A DNA stretch of 64,000 nt from Miscanthus floridulus (lineage: Eukaryota > Streptophyta > Magnoliopsida > Poales > Poaceae): NCBI RefSeq assembly GCF_019320115.1, contig NC_089588.1, positions 114,858,123-114,922,122 on the forward strand. The letters are read 5' to 3'. Below, in pieces: positions 11,484 through 23,110 of the stretch. Numbering within the stretch: position 1 is the stretch's first letter; each line of letters begins with the position of its first letter. The notes beneath the pieces are model-generated. The model was not told where the DNA came from, searched no databases, and was given only the letters and a program-made list of their open reading frames with translations. Position numbers and translations under genes: made by a program.

Positions 11484-11791
11484 GGAGTGAGCGACGCCGC
11501 GGACGGGCGGTGATGGACGGCGACCGCGTACTCTGCGTCGATGGTGATGATGGGGTACGTCGTGAGCAGGGAGGCGATGGCGTCCATCTCCGACTCCATG
11601 TTCGCCGCTGTGACCGGCCTGATCTGAAAACCTACTAGGTCCACCAGTGGTGGCGCTGGTGGCGGAGACGGCTGAAATACACGCGGCGGCAGCCTTGGCG
11701 CGATCCGGGAGATGGCTGGCGCAGCGGCGTTGGTGGAGACCATCGATCCGGTCATGTAATCAAGCGTGCTGGCGGCGTCGCTGGAGTCCAT
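11484..11791 (-). pseudogene. CAF1-like deadenylase, 5' part
   Basis: The first ATG in frame is at 11791 (MDSSDAASTLDYMTGS); an in-frame TAG lies upstream near 11865. A low-complexity N-terminus is followed by VGFQIRPVTAANMESEMDAI and YPIITIDAEYAVAV. This matches the CAF1 N-terminal region, with the D-x-E of DEDD motif I in IDAEYA. The frame meets the CACTA right end at 11481-11483. Joining this half to 411 with one copy of the CGC target gives TPRERYALVKSN with no stop or shift. Without excision, translation would run into transposon sequence. The other half is at 1-414. Confidence 0.72.
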
Positions 11792-11937
11792 AGATCCGAT
11801 CAAGTAATCAGGCGGGCGCGCTCGACGTGGTGGGCTGTTCGATGGAGATGGACGGGAGAGTTGCTATGCTACAACGACGCCGCGAAGGATGAGCGACGAG
11901 CCAATGGAGATGTTTCCCGTATTTATTTACTGACCCT

Positions 11938-11945
11938 CTATATAT
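11938..11945 (-). promoter_or_regulatory. Possible TATA box of the CAF1-like gene
   Basis: GATATATAG on the minus strand, about 150 bp upstream of ATG 11791. Called from position and consensus only. Confidence 0.35.
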
Positions 11946-12823
11946 CGGAGAGGCAGAGGCCGCCATGTGTGAATTCCGAGTGGAGTCCGGGCCCAGAGTA
12001 CGAGTCCCTCACATATGAGCCTGTACCATGGATTTCCATGGTCGTACTATAAGAATTCACCTTAGTTTTTACTTCATCCGTCCTAAACTATAAGAGCAAG
12101 GCTAATGGTTTAGCCCACTGCCGGCTGAGAGAAGCTGCCATGTCACTTGCAGCTAATCATACAGTCAACCTGTACAGTGAGCCGGCTGAGAGGTGTACTA
12201 TAATAAAAATACAAGCATTTAATGTCAACATGTAGAAGCCCATGTACATGCCATCAGCTGTGATAGATATCTTTGTAGCCATTCACCAAACAATAATAAT
12301 ATGACGGAAACAGGTGGATAAATAAAAAATACTAAGCCAAGACATGACTGTATACTGAAATGAGATCCACAGAACTTCAGAGAATTTTTTTTCTCCAACT
12401 AGTGAAACAACATCAACCAAGCCATACTAAATAAGTTCATTAACTAGCACATTGATAAGTTCAAGCAAGAGTTTGCTAGCACATAGATCTAGACGACGGA
12501 GATAGAAGCAACTTCGGTAGAATGGAGCAGCCAGCACATTTGCATCAAGTGACAACACTGCAAGCATAATAGTGTCAAAGTTAAACATATGGGTCCTGAA
12601 AATTAGCTAGAAAAGTTCAAGTTTGTGGACAAGTGTGGATCAAATACGTTCAAGACAACATGTTCAGAATTTTAGAGTGGATACCTGCAAGTAGCATCTG
12701 CAGCATTCAGTACACCATGCCCAGTCTTGATTCCTGGAAAAATACATGTAAGACATCATGTTAGTTCTCACTATGAAGGGAAAAAAACAACAGAAACATG
12801 CAGGTTTCAGAATTCTACCATGA

Positions 12824-14152
12824 CTAGTTACGTTGCCTATTTCCGAACTTGCGCCAAATGTGCTCAATGAGATCATTTTTAAGCTGGGTATGCTGTGGAC
12901 GATCTCGGATAGCAGCTTTTCTATGCATGACATCGGCAAAGCATGGATTACGACTAGTGTTCACTTCAGGAGGTAGAGCAAAGGATGCCCCTGGATTCTC
13001 ATTCAAGTCAATATGAATTTTAACATCCTCTCTTTCATCTTCCACTATCATATTGTGGAGAATCACACAAGCTAGCATGATCCTTCCAATACTCTTTCTC
13101 TTCCATAGGCGTCCAGGACGACGAACAATGGAAAAACGGGACTGCAATACCCCAAAAGCACGCTCCACATCTTTCCTTGCCCCTTCTTGATGCTCAGCAA
13201 ACAACTGATGCTTCTCTGTTTGGGGAAGTGTTATTGACTTCATGAAGGCTGCCCATTCTGGATATATACCATCAGCAAGGTAATAACTAGTTCTATACTC
13301 ATTGGCATTGACTGAAAACTGAACTTGAGGGGCTTCTCCTTTTAAGGCATCAAGAAAAAGTGGGGACTGGTTCAGCACATTAAGGTCATTGTTTGACCCA
13401 GCAACTCCAAAGAATGCATGCCAAATATGAAGGTCATGGGAAGCAACGGCTTCTAGGATTATAGTTGGAACTCCATAATCACCACGGGTGAATTGACCCC
13501 TCCAAGCTAAAGGACAATTCTCTCAACGCCAATGCATGCAATCTATGATACCTAGCATTCCAGGGAAACCACGAGACTCGTTAACCTAGAGTATTCTCTC
13601 AACATCCTCACGTGTGGGGCGTCGCAAGTACTCCCCACCAAACACCTCAATCACCCCTCGTGCAAACTTGTCCAAGCACTGTAATGTAGTGGACTTTCCA
13701 ATCTTCAAGTACTCATCAAGAGCATCTGCAGGACTGCCATAAGGCAGCATGCACATGGCTGCTGTACACTTCTGCAGTGGTGAGAGCCCTATTCGACCAG
13801 CACAATCTGCCTTATAAGTAAAATAGGGATTCCACTGACCAAGGGCATCCACAATTCTTAGGAAGGTCCTATTCATACGAAATCTAGTACGGAACATACT
13901 CTCGGGGTAGAGTGGTTCTTCAGCAAAGTAGTCCGCTACAAGACGCTCATGGGCACCTGCATGATCTCTCCGGATGCTCTTTCTATGACCATATTGTCGC
14001 TGAGGTACCCCACCCGAGAAGGCAGGCTTGAACTTCATTGCAAGACTCCTAGCAAAGGAGTCGAGGACGCTCTGCTCGGCAACATGCTTTTCAAGGATTT
14101 TGGAAGGGGCTAGCTCATCAGAATCATCTGAGTATGAGTATGAATCTGACAT
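12824..14152 (-). pseudogene. PIF/Harbinger DDE transposase with two premature stops
   Basis: A single frame of 443 codons from 14152 to 12824, interrupted only by TAG at 13588-13586 and TGA at 13525-13523. It begins MSDSYSYSDDSDEL. Family features follow in order: ESMFRTRFRMNRTFLRIV; GLSPLQKCTAAMCMLPYG (helix-turn-helix-like); GFPGMLGIIDCMHW (first catalytic Asp); HAFFGVAGSNNDLNVL (second Asp); RKDVERAFGVLQSRF (catalytic Glu); and CVILHNMIVEDE. The stops replace residues that are Gln (CAG) and Trp (TGG, in MHWRWEN) in relatives. The length fits the family. The protein would excise and insert Harbinger elements and their MITEs; this copy is probably inactive unless the stops are read through. 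Confidence 0.9.
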
Positions 14153-14517
14153 GGTTTGGGCTGAGTAGGAAGATCAGAGAGCACGAGGAGAGAAACTCAG
14201 TTTTGCAGCCAGAATAGAAAGATGAGGGGATTATATAGAGTGTTCTGATACGTGTTGTAGTTCTGCACTGCATTGTAGTTACATGCAATTTAATTGTAGT
14301 ATGGTTATCTGGAGTATTGACTACGTGTATGGGTATCTGGACTGCATGCTAACAGTCCACATTTTCAGCATAGTAATCATTAAGTATAATAAATGGAACC
14401 GTAAGGAATACCTTAGTCATTTTTTTTAAATAAGCTCTCCCTCAGGCACCTCAATGCCAACACATGCTCGGCTTTCACATCTTCATCCATTCCAGTTGTG
14501 TCTTGCGTCAGTAACGA

Positions 14518-16116
14518 TCAATATGTTTCTAGCATAACTGCCTCCTTGTTTTCTTTTGCTGCAAGGTGAGCAAGCCTCCGAGATTCAAGCTTCTCACTAG
14601 ACACACGCCTTTGTGTTTCTAACATCTCTGTACGCCCTTCATTTGCAGCTTTTTGAGCATCTAAAAAGCTGTGAAGCTCATCTTCGATATCTATTATAGA
14701 AGGCTGGTCCTTTTTCTTTTTCTTGCGCAGCTCTTTAGCTTTCCTGCCCCCCATTGGTCGTTCATCTCTAACATCATCCAGAGAGAACCGCTGCTCCACT
14801 TCCTCATCAACACTAAACTTTCTCTTCTCTGGCTCTAGATCTTTAAGGTGTTCCAAATAGGCTTCCCATTTTGGTTCCTTGGAAAGAACTTCCCAACAAT
14901 GCCTATACGCAAATGTACCATCTTTTTTGTGATCTTCTTCGTAACTTGCCAGTGCCTTCTTCATTACATCATCTTCTGATTCACCACTACCCCACATAGA
15001 ATCAGCCTCCTTCCAGTTAGCACAAAACCAACCAACCTTTAGCTTAATTCTCCACCAATGATCCTTTACTTGCTTAGCTGATCTGACTCAATTTTTTGGG
15101 ACGGTTCTGTTAAAACCTTGAACAACACCATTCCAGTACTGATCATTCTTCTTATAATTGGCTTGGATGGGATCATTTGAATTCATCAGCCAAGCACTAA
15201 CCTGCAACATTATCAATAGATGTCAATTGATGTGTGTGCTAGCAATGTAACGCATAATGCCTTTTAATTAAAAAAACACTTACCAATTTAAGATCCTCCT
15301 CTTTTGTCCATGTCAAGCGCTTTTCAGACCTACTGTGATCAGCATCATTGTTGTCACTATCAATATGGATTGCCTGTGATACGGTCCTATTGCTTGCAAC
15401 TTGTGGTGTGCTCTTCAACATATTAACAAAACCACCAGGAGGGTGAGAATCTAATTCCCTGTCAAAAATAAATATGAATACTGAATTCTTGTGTACTAGA
15501 TTAGCCCTGCCAAAAATAAATATAAACTAACTAATCTCCTGATCAGACCACGAGGGATCGCGCAGACATCTAGGCTAGATAAGAAACACCACAAATATTG
15601 CTAGAAAAAAATATGCATCATTTTTGTTGCAGAAGTCTCTCATATGAAATATAAGCCATCTAATTACAGAGCAAAATAGACTAGTACAAAATTAAATAAC
15701 TAAGAATACTTAAAAGGGCCACAAAACAATATTAATCAAGAATGGATCACGTACCATACTAGCACATCAGAATCTTCTTGACTGTCAGCCATAGGCCAAG
15801 AATGCCTTGAGCCACCAATACCAGCAACAGCAGGTGTCCACCAAGCCCCTTGAGTTGACGAACCAGCCATGCCTGGTTGATGAGCTGACGAACCTGCCAC
15901 GCCTGGTTGCTGTATGCCGCCACCGAACCAGTATGGTGCGGATGAAGGAGGCAAACACTGCGGCGGGCGAGGCGGACACCACATGCCGGGTCCGAACATG
16001 GAAGGGATGGATGCTGGTTGAACGGGCTGAGTGCCTGGGGCGCCAACAGGCTGAACCACCGGCCGGGGAATCTCCATAGGTGCCGGCGCAGAGGTTCTCT
16101 TCGATTTCTTACTCAT
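14518..16116 (-). pseudogene. PIF/Harbinger Myb/SANT-like accessory gene with one premature stop
   Basis: Three exons: 16116-15755, 15458-15284 and 15201-14518, with GT-AG introns and matching phases. Exon 1 starts MSKKSKRTSAPAPMEIP and is rich in Pro, Gly and Gln. Exons 2-3 join as RLTWTKEEDLKL|VSAWLMNSNDP, a Myb/SANT-like fold continuing through NDQYWNGVVQGFN and KQVKDHWWRIK. The C-terminus is a charged helix (EEVEQRFSLDD, KELRKKKKK). One in-frame TGA (15090-15088) stands where relatives have Arg, consistent with CGA to TGA. In known Harbinger systems this protein binds the element ends and helps the transposase enter the nucleus and bind DNA. Confidence 0.82.
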
Positions 16117-16517
16117 CTCGCACAGGCAACGGCGGCGGCCAGTGGGTGTGGTGTCTAGGGTTTGGGAGAGAGGTGGATTGGGGAGGAATTGAGGCTTAAA
16201 TTGTTCGATTTGGCGCGCAAACAACCAATCTGGCGCACGGGGAAGCAATTTGGCGGAAGAGCATGCCGATTTGGCGCCGAGAGAGATGGTGTGGAGCACG
16301 GGATCGGGAAGGGGAGAGACGGGAGAGCGAAGCGTCTGCTTCTCGCTGATAGCGAGCTGGGAGACGGCTGCGAGAAATAATTTTTTTTCTCAGACCATGA
16401 GCTGCAGGCGGGCGAGATGGGAAACGTTCGCTCCGTAATCTCTCTCCGACGTGGCCCTTTTCTGTGTCGATGTGGACTCCTCCCAGCCGGCTAAAAACGT
16501 TATTATACTTGCTCTAA

Positions 16518-18330
16518 GATGTTTTGGCATTTTCAAGATTCATTTATTTTGCTATGTATCTAGACATTGGAACAGATAGAGTACTTAGTTGTATCCAAAC
16601 GGACCTACTGGTACTAAATTTTCGGGAGCCTAGAATCAAACTAAAACTCGGAGCTCTTAATATAATATAAGCACTCGTGATCACGAAATGGAGTGACTAA
16701 TGAGGCCGAGTATAAACTACTACAAATTAGAAGCTTAAATAATAAGATGGTAAAATGATCATAGTTTTTAGACACTGTGTTAAAAACATATTTAGAGGTG
16801 GTTGTTATTCACTATATCTATAAGTACATATTCAACCATTCGAGGGAATTGGCCTTCTAGAGGCGGTCTGAAACATAATCTGACTCTAGAAACCATTTTT
16901 TAGAAATTACAAATCGGGCAAACAATAGACAACCCCTCACGGGCAAGCAGATTGTGGGGATCAACCTAGGACCTAAAGTCTCACTTCTGTCATAGAGTAG
17001 GATACTATCCTTTTCACCTTTTGTATTAACTTTCAGAAATTTTGTAGTGAATATTTTGGCCCTAAATGATTTTTAATAAAAAATTAAACTATAAAGTCTT
17101 AGGTCGCATCGAGCACTATAATTTTGGTGTCGGGTGTTTCTACATCTGAGGTTGTTTGAAATATTTCAAAAAATAAATTTGGAAATATGAGAAATTACTC
17201 TAAATGATTTCAAATAAAAAAAGTCAATTATAAAATTATAAATCTCTTTGAGCTCTATAACTTTGATATAAATATATGGCTGGTGTGTTCAACTATTCAA
17301 GAAATAGAGTTAATTTTAAATGTGGCCAGAAACACCACATATCTTTAGAAATCGATTTCCAGAGGGTGGTTGTCTCTAAAACCTTGATAGAGTTATCTCT
17401 AGAAACAAAAGGGGCACGTCTAAAAATCGTTTTTTTAGTAATGAATTAGATTATGATTATGTACCATTGTGTCTATGTTACACAAAAAAACACTTAAAAA
17501 GTCCCCAATTTAGTATATTGTGTTCATATTATTTTCTAGAAACCGTTCTTCAATGAAGCTAGAACTTTTTGGTTGTTCCACAAGAACAATATTCTAAGTT
17601 AACCAGAAGAAAATTGTTCCAGGATTGAAACAAAGTTATTCTAGCTTGCATGTGAAAGTTGTTCTAGGTTCAAAGGAAGAATACCCTAGCTTGATGGCAT
17701 ATTTACTGCAGCTTACAAGAAAGCCGTGTTTCCAAGTTTACAAGATGTGTTCCTACGCTTCACAAGAAAATTGTGTTCTGATATAAGAGAAAATGTTTCA
17801 GATTGAGGGGAAAAGTGGTGTAGGTTCAGACAAAATGTTCAAAGATGGTATGGAAATTGTTCAAGCTTCTGGAGGAATTTGTTTCAGCTTACCAGAAAAG
17901 AAAAGAAAAAGGTCTCAATATTCGTAAGAAATTTGTTCCTCAACAATAGTGTTTGTTCACCAATGGTCTATTTGCATGAAAAACATAGGCATGAAAAAGG
18001 CTAAAATACCAAATATACACTGCTGCTACACATCCATCCATCGGAGCCTCCGAGTATACTGACAAGATTCACGAGTGTACGTACAAGATAGCAAACAAGG
18101 CCCCTGAGCTAGCGGTTCTCGGAGGGGACGCAGGCAGAACCGAAACAGGGCAAACGCAGAACCAAAGTTCAGCCAGTGGACTGCCTCGCTGGTTCTGAAT
18201 TCGGAATTTCTGATTACTGAAGCTGCAGTGTAGTAGGATAGCAGCAGCGTCCAGCTCCAGCTCTAGCCTCTAGCACAGCCCATTAGCCTGGCCGATCCAT
18301 CCATCCTCTAATTGATCCTGCACTTCGGAG
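16518..18330. other. Intergenic, degenerate repeats
   Basis: No gene is supported. 16750-17440 contains two related segments (AGAGGTGGTTGT...CTAGAAACC type) that look like a decayed transposon without clear ends. 17540-17960 is a very diverged tandem array of about 35-40 bp units built around GAAAATTGTTC...AGCTT. Confidence 0.4.
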
Positions 18331-19244
18331 GGTTGTCGCCATGGACGCCAACGGCCCAAGGATCATGAATCATGATAGCTTGCTCCTCTCAGGCACAATG
18401 GCAGCAGCATGGCCAATGATGCGGAACAAAGCCATGTCGCCACATGCCTCAAGAGAAACATTTTGTCTTGTGCATATACTACTACTACCCAAGAGCAAAA
18501 AGGCTTCAGCTAGGCGTAGGCAACTATGCTGGCATCATTCCTGCCTGCTTGCCAACAGGGGAAAATAAAGATTTGAGGTCATGATTAGGAGCTGGGGAGA
18601 GAGGGGGAGGGTGAAAAGTTGCTGCATGTTTATAATTACCACGGTGATGTGCTCGCTGAGACACTGAGAGCCGGATTACTTGCAGCTTACAGCATGATTT
18701 GGTACGGGTCTGAGCTATGAATCCCTCGGATTCCCAGAGATTCTGGGCCGAATCTGCCACTTTTGTTCTCTACTAGTAAGTACTGTATGTACTGCTCTGC
18801 TACTTGCTTTTTTTCTATCAAAAGGTTAAAAAGGTCTTACTACTACTAAGAACAAGACAGACTCACAGACAGACAGGTTTGCAACTTTGCATTGCAGGAG
18901 GCACTACATAGAATCCGATATGGAGATGGATGACTGACTGACTGTAGCACAAGATCGTTCTTGTCAATTCCCAGCTTCTTCCAAAAAAGAAAGAAAGATA
19001 AGACAGTATCCTTCACTGTATGTATGGATCCAGTGGACATTGCTGCCAATAGACGCGTTTCTGGAGCAGAGCTCCGTATGAACTACAGATTGTATGTACT
19101 AGTAGTATCTGTCCTGCCGAATTTCGATATGGAATAACCTCAACATCAGTACAGATGTGGGCAGTAGTTTTGTTTGGACCACACAATAAGAGTTCACGAA
19201 CAACCATCTCTGTTATTACAGCTTAACAGAGCTCTTACATTTGC

Positions 19245-20065
19245 TTTACCATTGACAGCAGAAATGCATCAGATACTACGGAGAATTGGAAAGATGAAAG
19301 CAGGGAAGCAATCAAAGCACAGAACGAGTTGTCATGTTTATGAAACGTTTGGAGCAGAATTTCATTTGAATCAACGACTCTGTCCTGCAAACAGGTTCAA
19401 GGCCACAGAACAGAATTCCAGCCTGTTCGCTTGTTAGTTTCAGCCAGCCAACGGTATTTTCCTCTCACAACAAACCAGCACCAGCCAATCCAAACTAGCC
19501 CAGAAACCAACCAGCGAACATGCCCTTCATAAGCAGTTGTGGCACGCTATGAGTTAGATGCAGCAAAATTTTGCATGAATCAAGACTGATGCAGAACGCT
19601 GACCTGTTCATTTTGAGTACCTAATAATCTCAATATAAATACAAGTCACTTAGCTCAACTGAACTTTGTGGAGAAAAGAAATATGGTATCTTGACTCTGT
19701 CTTCAGTGTTCAATTTTACCATTCACAGTGGAAATGCATCAGATACAACGGACAATTGGAAAGATGAAAGTTGGAACGAAATAAAAGAAGAGAATGAGTT
19801 GTCAAGGACTCTGTCCTGTAAAGAAGTCAGTATAGGTCAAATTTGCGGGTTGTCATTTGGTTGGAGACCACACAACAGAATTCATAAGCAGCTATGACAC
19901 ACTGTGTATTATATGCAGCAAAATTTTGCATGAATCAAGTATGATGCAAAACGCTGGCCTGTTCAATTTGAGTACCAGGTAATCTCAGTATAAATACAAG
20001 TCACTTAGCTGAACTGAACATTTTGTGGAAAGGTGCAGAAAAAGAAATATAGTATCTTGACTCTG
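19245..20065. repeat. Diverged tandem duplication, about 355-bp unit
   Basis: GAAATGCATCAGATAC at 19261 recurs at 19731, CAGCAAAATTTTGCATGAATCAAG at 19561 recurs at 19916, and ATAAATACAAGTCACTTAGCT is present in both copies. The offset falls from 470 to 355 bp because the first copy carries a MITE of about 107 bp. A further weak match (ATCCA-TTGACATTG) at 19025 and 20080 suggests the duplication once extended further. Confidence 0.75.
19419..19525. mobile_element. Small MITE, TTC duplication, with an empty site nearby
   Basis: Ends AGCCTGTTCGCTTGTTAG and CAGCGAACATGCCC are inverted. TTC flanks both sides (19416-19418 and 19526-19528). The matching site in the second duplicate (near 19875) reads CAGAATTCATAAGCAG without the insert, so the boundaries are confirmed directly. 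Confidence 0.8.
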
Positions 20066-20551
20066 TCTTCAGTGTATGAATCCACTTGACATTGGCAAAA
20101 TAGATGCTGTGTGAATTGAGATGGCTATGGATTATGTGGAGCAAACTTGATATGGATTCATAAGGATAAGATAATGTCTGGGGCAAACAATTTCCTGCAA
20201 ATTGATCCCAATATCAACACAAATGGCAAAGTAGAAATTGTGGGTTTTCATTTGATTTCGGAGTTGAGACCAAACAACATGAAGCACCTTAATTCTAACT
20301 TTTCCTTTACACAAACTTTTCCTATGTAGTAGTAATCTCCAACCACAGACATCGACATCATCCGCCGTCCACGTGTCCAACCAACAAAATCACAGCCCTA
20401 TATCTCAGAATTAACCGCAAAAATTTAACAAGAATTATTACTAATCACTTGAGGTTGTGGGTCTCATGAGCCATGAGACCTTCTGACCATCATCATTACC
20501 CACTAAACCCAGCCAAAACCCCTTCTCGGTAGGTTGTGTGTGAAGAAGAAC

Positions 20552-21751
20552 TCACCCCCTCCGGCCGCGGCACTGCGTCTGTGGCCGGCGGCGTCCCCTG
20601 CCGCCCTTGGCAGGGCAGGCGGCGACGACAGCCGGCGGCGGCGCGACGCAGTTCCAGTGCGCGCACACGGCGGCGCTGGCCGGGACGCCACCCACAGCGA
20701 TCTCCGTGAGGAAGTTGTCCTGGAGGAAGAGCACCCGCATCCGCCCCGCCTCGGCCGCCGCGGCCACCTGCCGCGGCACCTCGCCCGCGAACCGGTTGCC
20801 GTTGAGGTACACCGCGCTTGCCGTGGCGAGCTCGGGCGGGACGCGGCCGGAGAGCGCGTTGTGGCTGAGGTCCACGGTGGCGCCCGGCCGGACGCGCCCG
20901 GCCGGGCGGAGCTCCCCCGAGAAGGAGTTCTTCCGCAGCTGCAGGTACCCGATCCGGCTGAACGCGAACACCTCCCCGGGCACCTCGCCGGAGAACAAGT
21001 TCCGTCCGAGGTCGACGAACGACAGCCTGGGCAGCCGCCGCAGCACGCCCCCGACGGGGCCGGAGAGCCGGTTCCCCGCCAGCGAGAGGTACACCAGGGT
21101 GCCCGGCAGCGGCGGGACCCCGCCCGACAGGCGGTTGCTGCGGAGGTCGAGGTGGAGCAGCGGGGACCTCACCGCCCGCGGGATCTCGCCGGAGAGCGCG
21201 TTGTGGGAGAGGACGAGCGTCCGCAGGACCCGCAGCTGGAGCAGCGACGCGGGTACCCGCCCCGTGAACCCGTTCTTGCTGAGGTCGACGGTGCGGAGCG
21301 CGGGCGCGAAGGACGCCGGGAGGTCGCCGAAGAGGAGGTTCCCAGCGAGCGCGAGGAAGCGGAGCGCGGGCAGGGAGGTGACGGCCGGGGATAGCGTCCC
21401 CGTGACGCGGCCCGGCACGAGGGAGAGCGAGGTCAGCGCGGGGAGCGTGGCGATGGCCGCGGACGGGAAGGTGCCGGCGAGGCCCGGCGCGCCCGCGCGC
21501 GGGTCGCCGAGGGCGAGTGTGGTGACGCGGCCGTCCGCGGAGCAGGAGACGCCCGCGAACAAGCAGGGGTCGCCTGTGAAGTCCCAGGAGGCGAAGAAGC
21601 GGGAGCCTGGGAGGTCCGTCAGCGCCCGCCGCACGGCTTGCAGCGCCAGGTAGTCCACCGGGTGCAGCGTCGCCTCGGCCGCGGGCGACGCCGCCGCCGA
21701 GAGGAGGAGGAGCAGCGGCGCGAGCGCCGGCGGCAGGAGGCGCGAGGCCAT
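20552..21751 (-). CDS. Secreted leucine-rich repeat protein, single exon, 399 aa
   Basis: The start at 21751 (MASRLLPPALAPLLLLLS) is preceded by an in-frame stop. A signal peptide spans about residues 1-25. An LRR N-terminal cap follows (DYLALQAVRRAL ... FFASWDFTGDPCLFAGVSC), then about ten plant-type LRRs (for example LRTVDLSKNGFTGRVPASL, LRTLVLSHNALSGEIP, LSFVDLGRNLFSGEVP), and a Cys-containing C-terminal cap (AAVCAHWNCVAP). There is no transmembrane segment or kinase domain, so it resembles secreted LRR-only proteins of the cell wall or apoplast. The C-terminus is basic (GGRGRRRPQTQCRGRRG). The coding region is very GC-rich, as is common for intronless grass genes. Such proteins can act in ligand perception or as co-receptors; the ligand is unknown. 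Confidence 0.85.
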   Translation of the reverse strand: MASRLLPPALAPLLLLLSAAASPAAEATLHPVDYLALQAVRRALTDLPGSRFFASWDFTGDPCLFAGVSCSADGRVTTLALGDPRAGAPGLAGTFPSAAIATLPALTSLSLVPGRVTGTLSPAVTSLPALRFLALAGNLLFGDLPASFAPALRTVDLSKNGFTGRVPASLLQLRVLRTLVLSHNALSGEIPRAVRSPLLHLDLRSNRLSGGVPPLPGTLVYLSLAGNRLSGPVGGVLRRLPRLSFVDLGRNLFSGEVPGEVFAFSRIGYLQLRKNSFSGELRPAGRVRPGATVDLSHNALSGRVPPELATASAVYLNGNRFAGEVPRQVAAAAEAGRMRVLFLQDNFLTEIAVGGVPASAAVCAHWNCVAPPPAVVAACPAKGGRGRRRPQTQCRGRRG

Positions 21752-22786
21752 GGCCTCGCTGGATTAGGCGTGGCGGCGGCGGTGATAGCAGCAAGCGGCA
21801 GTGGCAGCGGAGTGGGGTGGTGGCGGCTGGTGAGCTTGGGGGATGCGGGACAAGGGACTCTGCTTTGAAGCTCGTGCGGCCGAGGCGGTGGGGCCCTGCT
21901 AGGCGAAGGGGTCTCACACAGACGTCCGGCTCCCGGCTACCTCGGGTCCCACATGGCAGCGTCAGGCATCACTGGGCGAGCCCGTGCACCGGAAGCCGTG
22001 CGGGGTGGAGGACTCGGAGGGAGTGCAGTGGGCCGGCGGTGGCGCTTTTACCCAGTTGCAGTTGCAGTTGCAGGGCAGCGCGCCGCAGAAACAGATGGCA
22101 AGCCGCAGGAGCCAGCTGGCCAAGGACGGTCACAGCTCGTGCGCCTCGCCGTCGCTGTCATGTGGGGGCCGTGACTGTGGTCGCGAGCACGAATCTCCAT
22201 GCGTCACGCCTGGGGAGCCGAGCATGCATGCAAAAAGATGGGACGGGGGTTTGGATTGTGTTTGGCATGCTTTCACCTTTCAGGCAGGAGGCAGCAGCAT
22301 CTTCGTCTTGCCCCTGTCATGTTCTGCTCTGTTTTGCCCTAACCATGGGCGACTCGTAGGAGCAATTCCAGTCGTCAGGAGGCAGGGGACAAAAAGTTGG
22401 TGTAGCGAGCTAGGAGTAGGGCATGACCGCCATCTTTATCCAAATGTCCCGTCGTCTCGCGCGTTGTGCGTTGCATGCAATGCACCTTTCCGGGGCTACG
22501 GGGATGTCATCATGGCCGCTATGAGAGCAAGTTTAGCGTTTTATTCTAATCTACAAGGAGCAAAGGAAGCCAGGTCATCAAGTCCCATACAGGTAGAATT
22601 TGCTCTAATCTATAATTTCTTATCATGTCGTTAGTATAACCTTATTGAGCAATCAAATGTATTATCACCAATAACTTTCTTCATCCGCTTCCCATGGCTA
22701 GGTCAAAAGGATTTTTTTGTTTATTCTTTACATCGGTGCCTAAATAAGCTACATGTGCTTATAGATTCTAAGGTTATGCATTTGTA
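21752..22786. other. Upstream region of the LRR gene
   Basis: GC-rich to about 22200, probably 5' UTR and promoter, then ordinary intergenic sequence. A CAGTTG(CAGTTG) microrepeat lies at 22052-22072. No separate gene is supported. Confidence 0.4.
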
Positions 22787-23110
22787 GGGTTTGTTTGGTA
22801 GAGCTCCTCTACAATTCTATTTTTGGTTTGGTGCCTAAATAAGACTCCGTGGAAGCTAAATTTATTGAGAAAAGTGATTCTCCGGCTGAAAAAGCTTCTC
22901 TACGATTCTATAGGATAAAATCCATGCATACAGTAACTCTATGCGTTTAATGAATTTTGAGAAGCTACTTTTTCAGATTTTAGCTTCCTAGTTCATTTCA
23001 TCAATTCACAAAATCAACATAGAATCACTTCTTACAAAAAAAAAACTATTTAAGAGAGCTTCTTTGGTTTTATCCTAGAAGCTGTTCTTAAAGCTCTACC
23101 AAACAAATCC
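22787..23110. mobile_element. MITE with GGGTTTGTTTGGTAGAGCT inverted ends
   Basis: Left end GGGTTTGTTTGGTAGAGCT and right end AGCTCTACCAAACAAATCC are inverted copies about 19 bp long. The interior is AT-rich and partly self-complementary (TTCTACGATTCTA, TTTTCAG, AGAAGCT motifs). This is a common grass MITE type, about 324 bp. Confidence 0.7.

Larger units (their letters stand above)
12094..16514 (-). mobile_element. PIF/Harbinger DNA transposon, 4.4 kb
   Basis: Inverted ends GAGCAAG at 12094 and CTTGCTC at 16508-16514 are flanked by a 3-bp TAA duplication (12091-12093 and 16515-16517), the TWA type typical of PIF/Harbinger. Subterminal GCCGGCT motifs occur near both ends. It carries the two usual genes, a DDE transposase and a Myb/SANT-like protein, both on the minus strand and both interrupted by nonsense codons. 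The same ends bound two MITEs at 35.5-36.1 kb. Confidence 0.93.
18331..20495. other. Region downstream of the LRR gene, no gene supported
   Basis: Open frames here are short and show no domain. The main content is the tandem duplication at 19245-20065 described separately. A 3' UTR or a noncoding transcript is possible but not shown. Confidence 0.4.

Noticed and set aside
18341..18568. Short frame MDANGPRIMNHDS
   Set aside because: Only 75 codons, no domain and no supporting exon structure.
20496..21917. Overlapping 473-, 348- and 286-codon frames over the LRR gene
   Set aside because: Shadows of the very GC-rich LRR coding region; only the 21751-20552 frame shows a signal peptide and LRRs.
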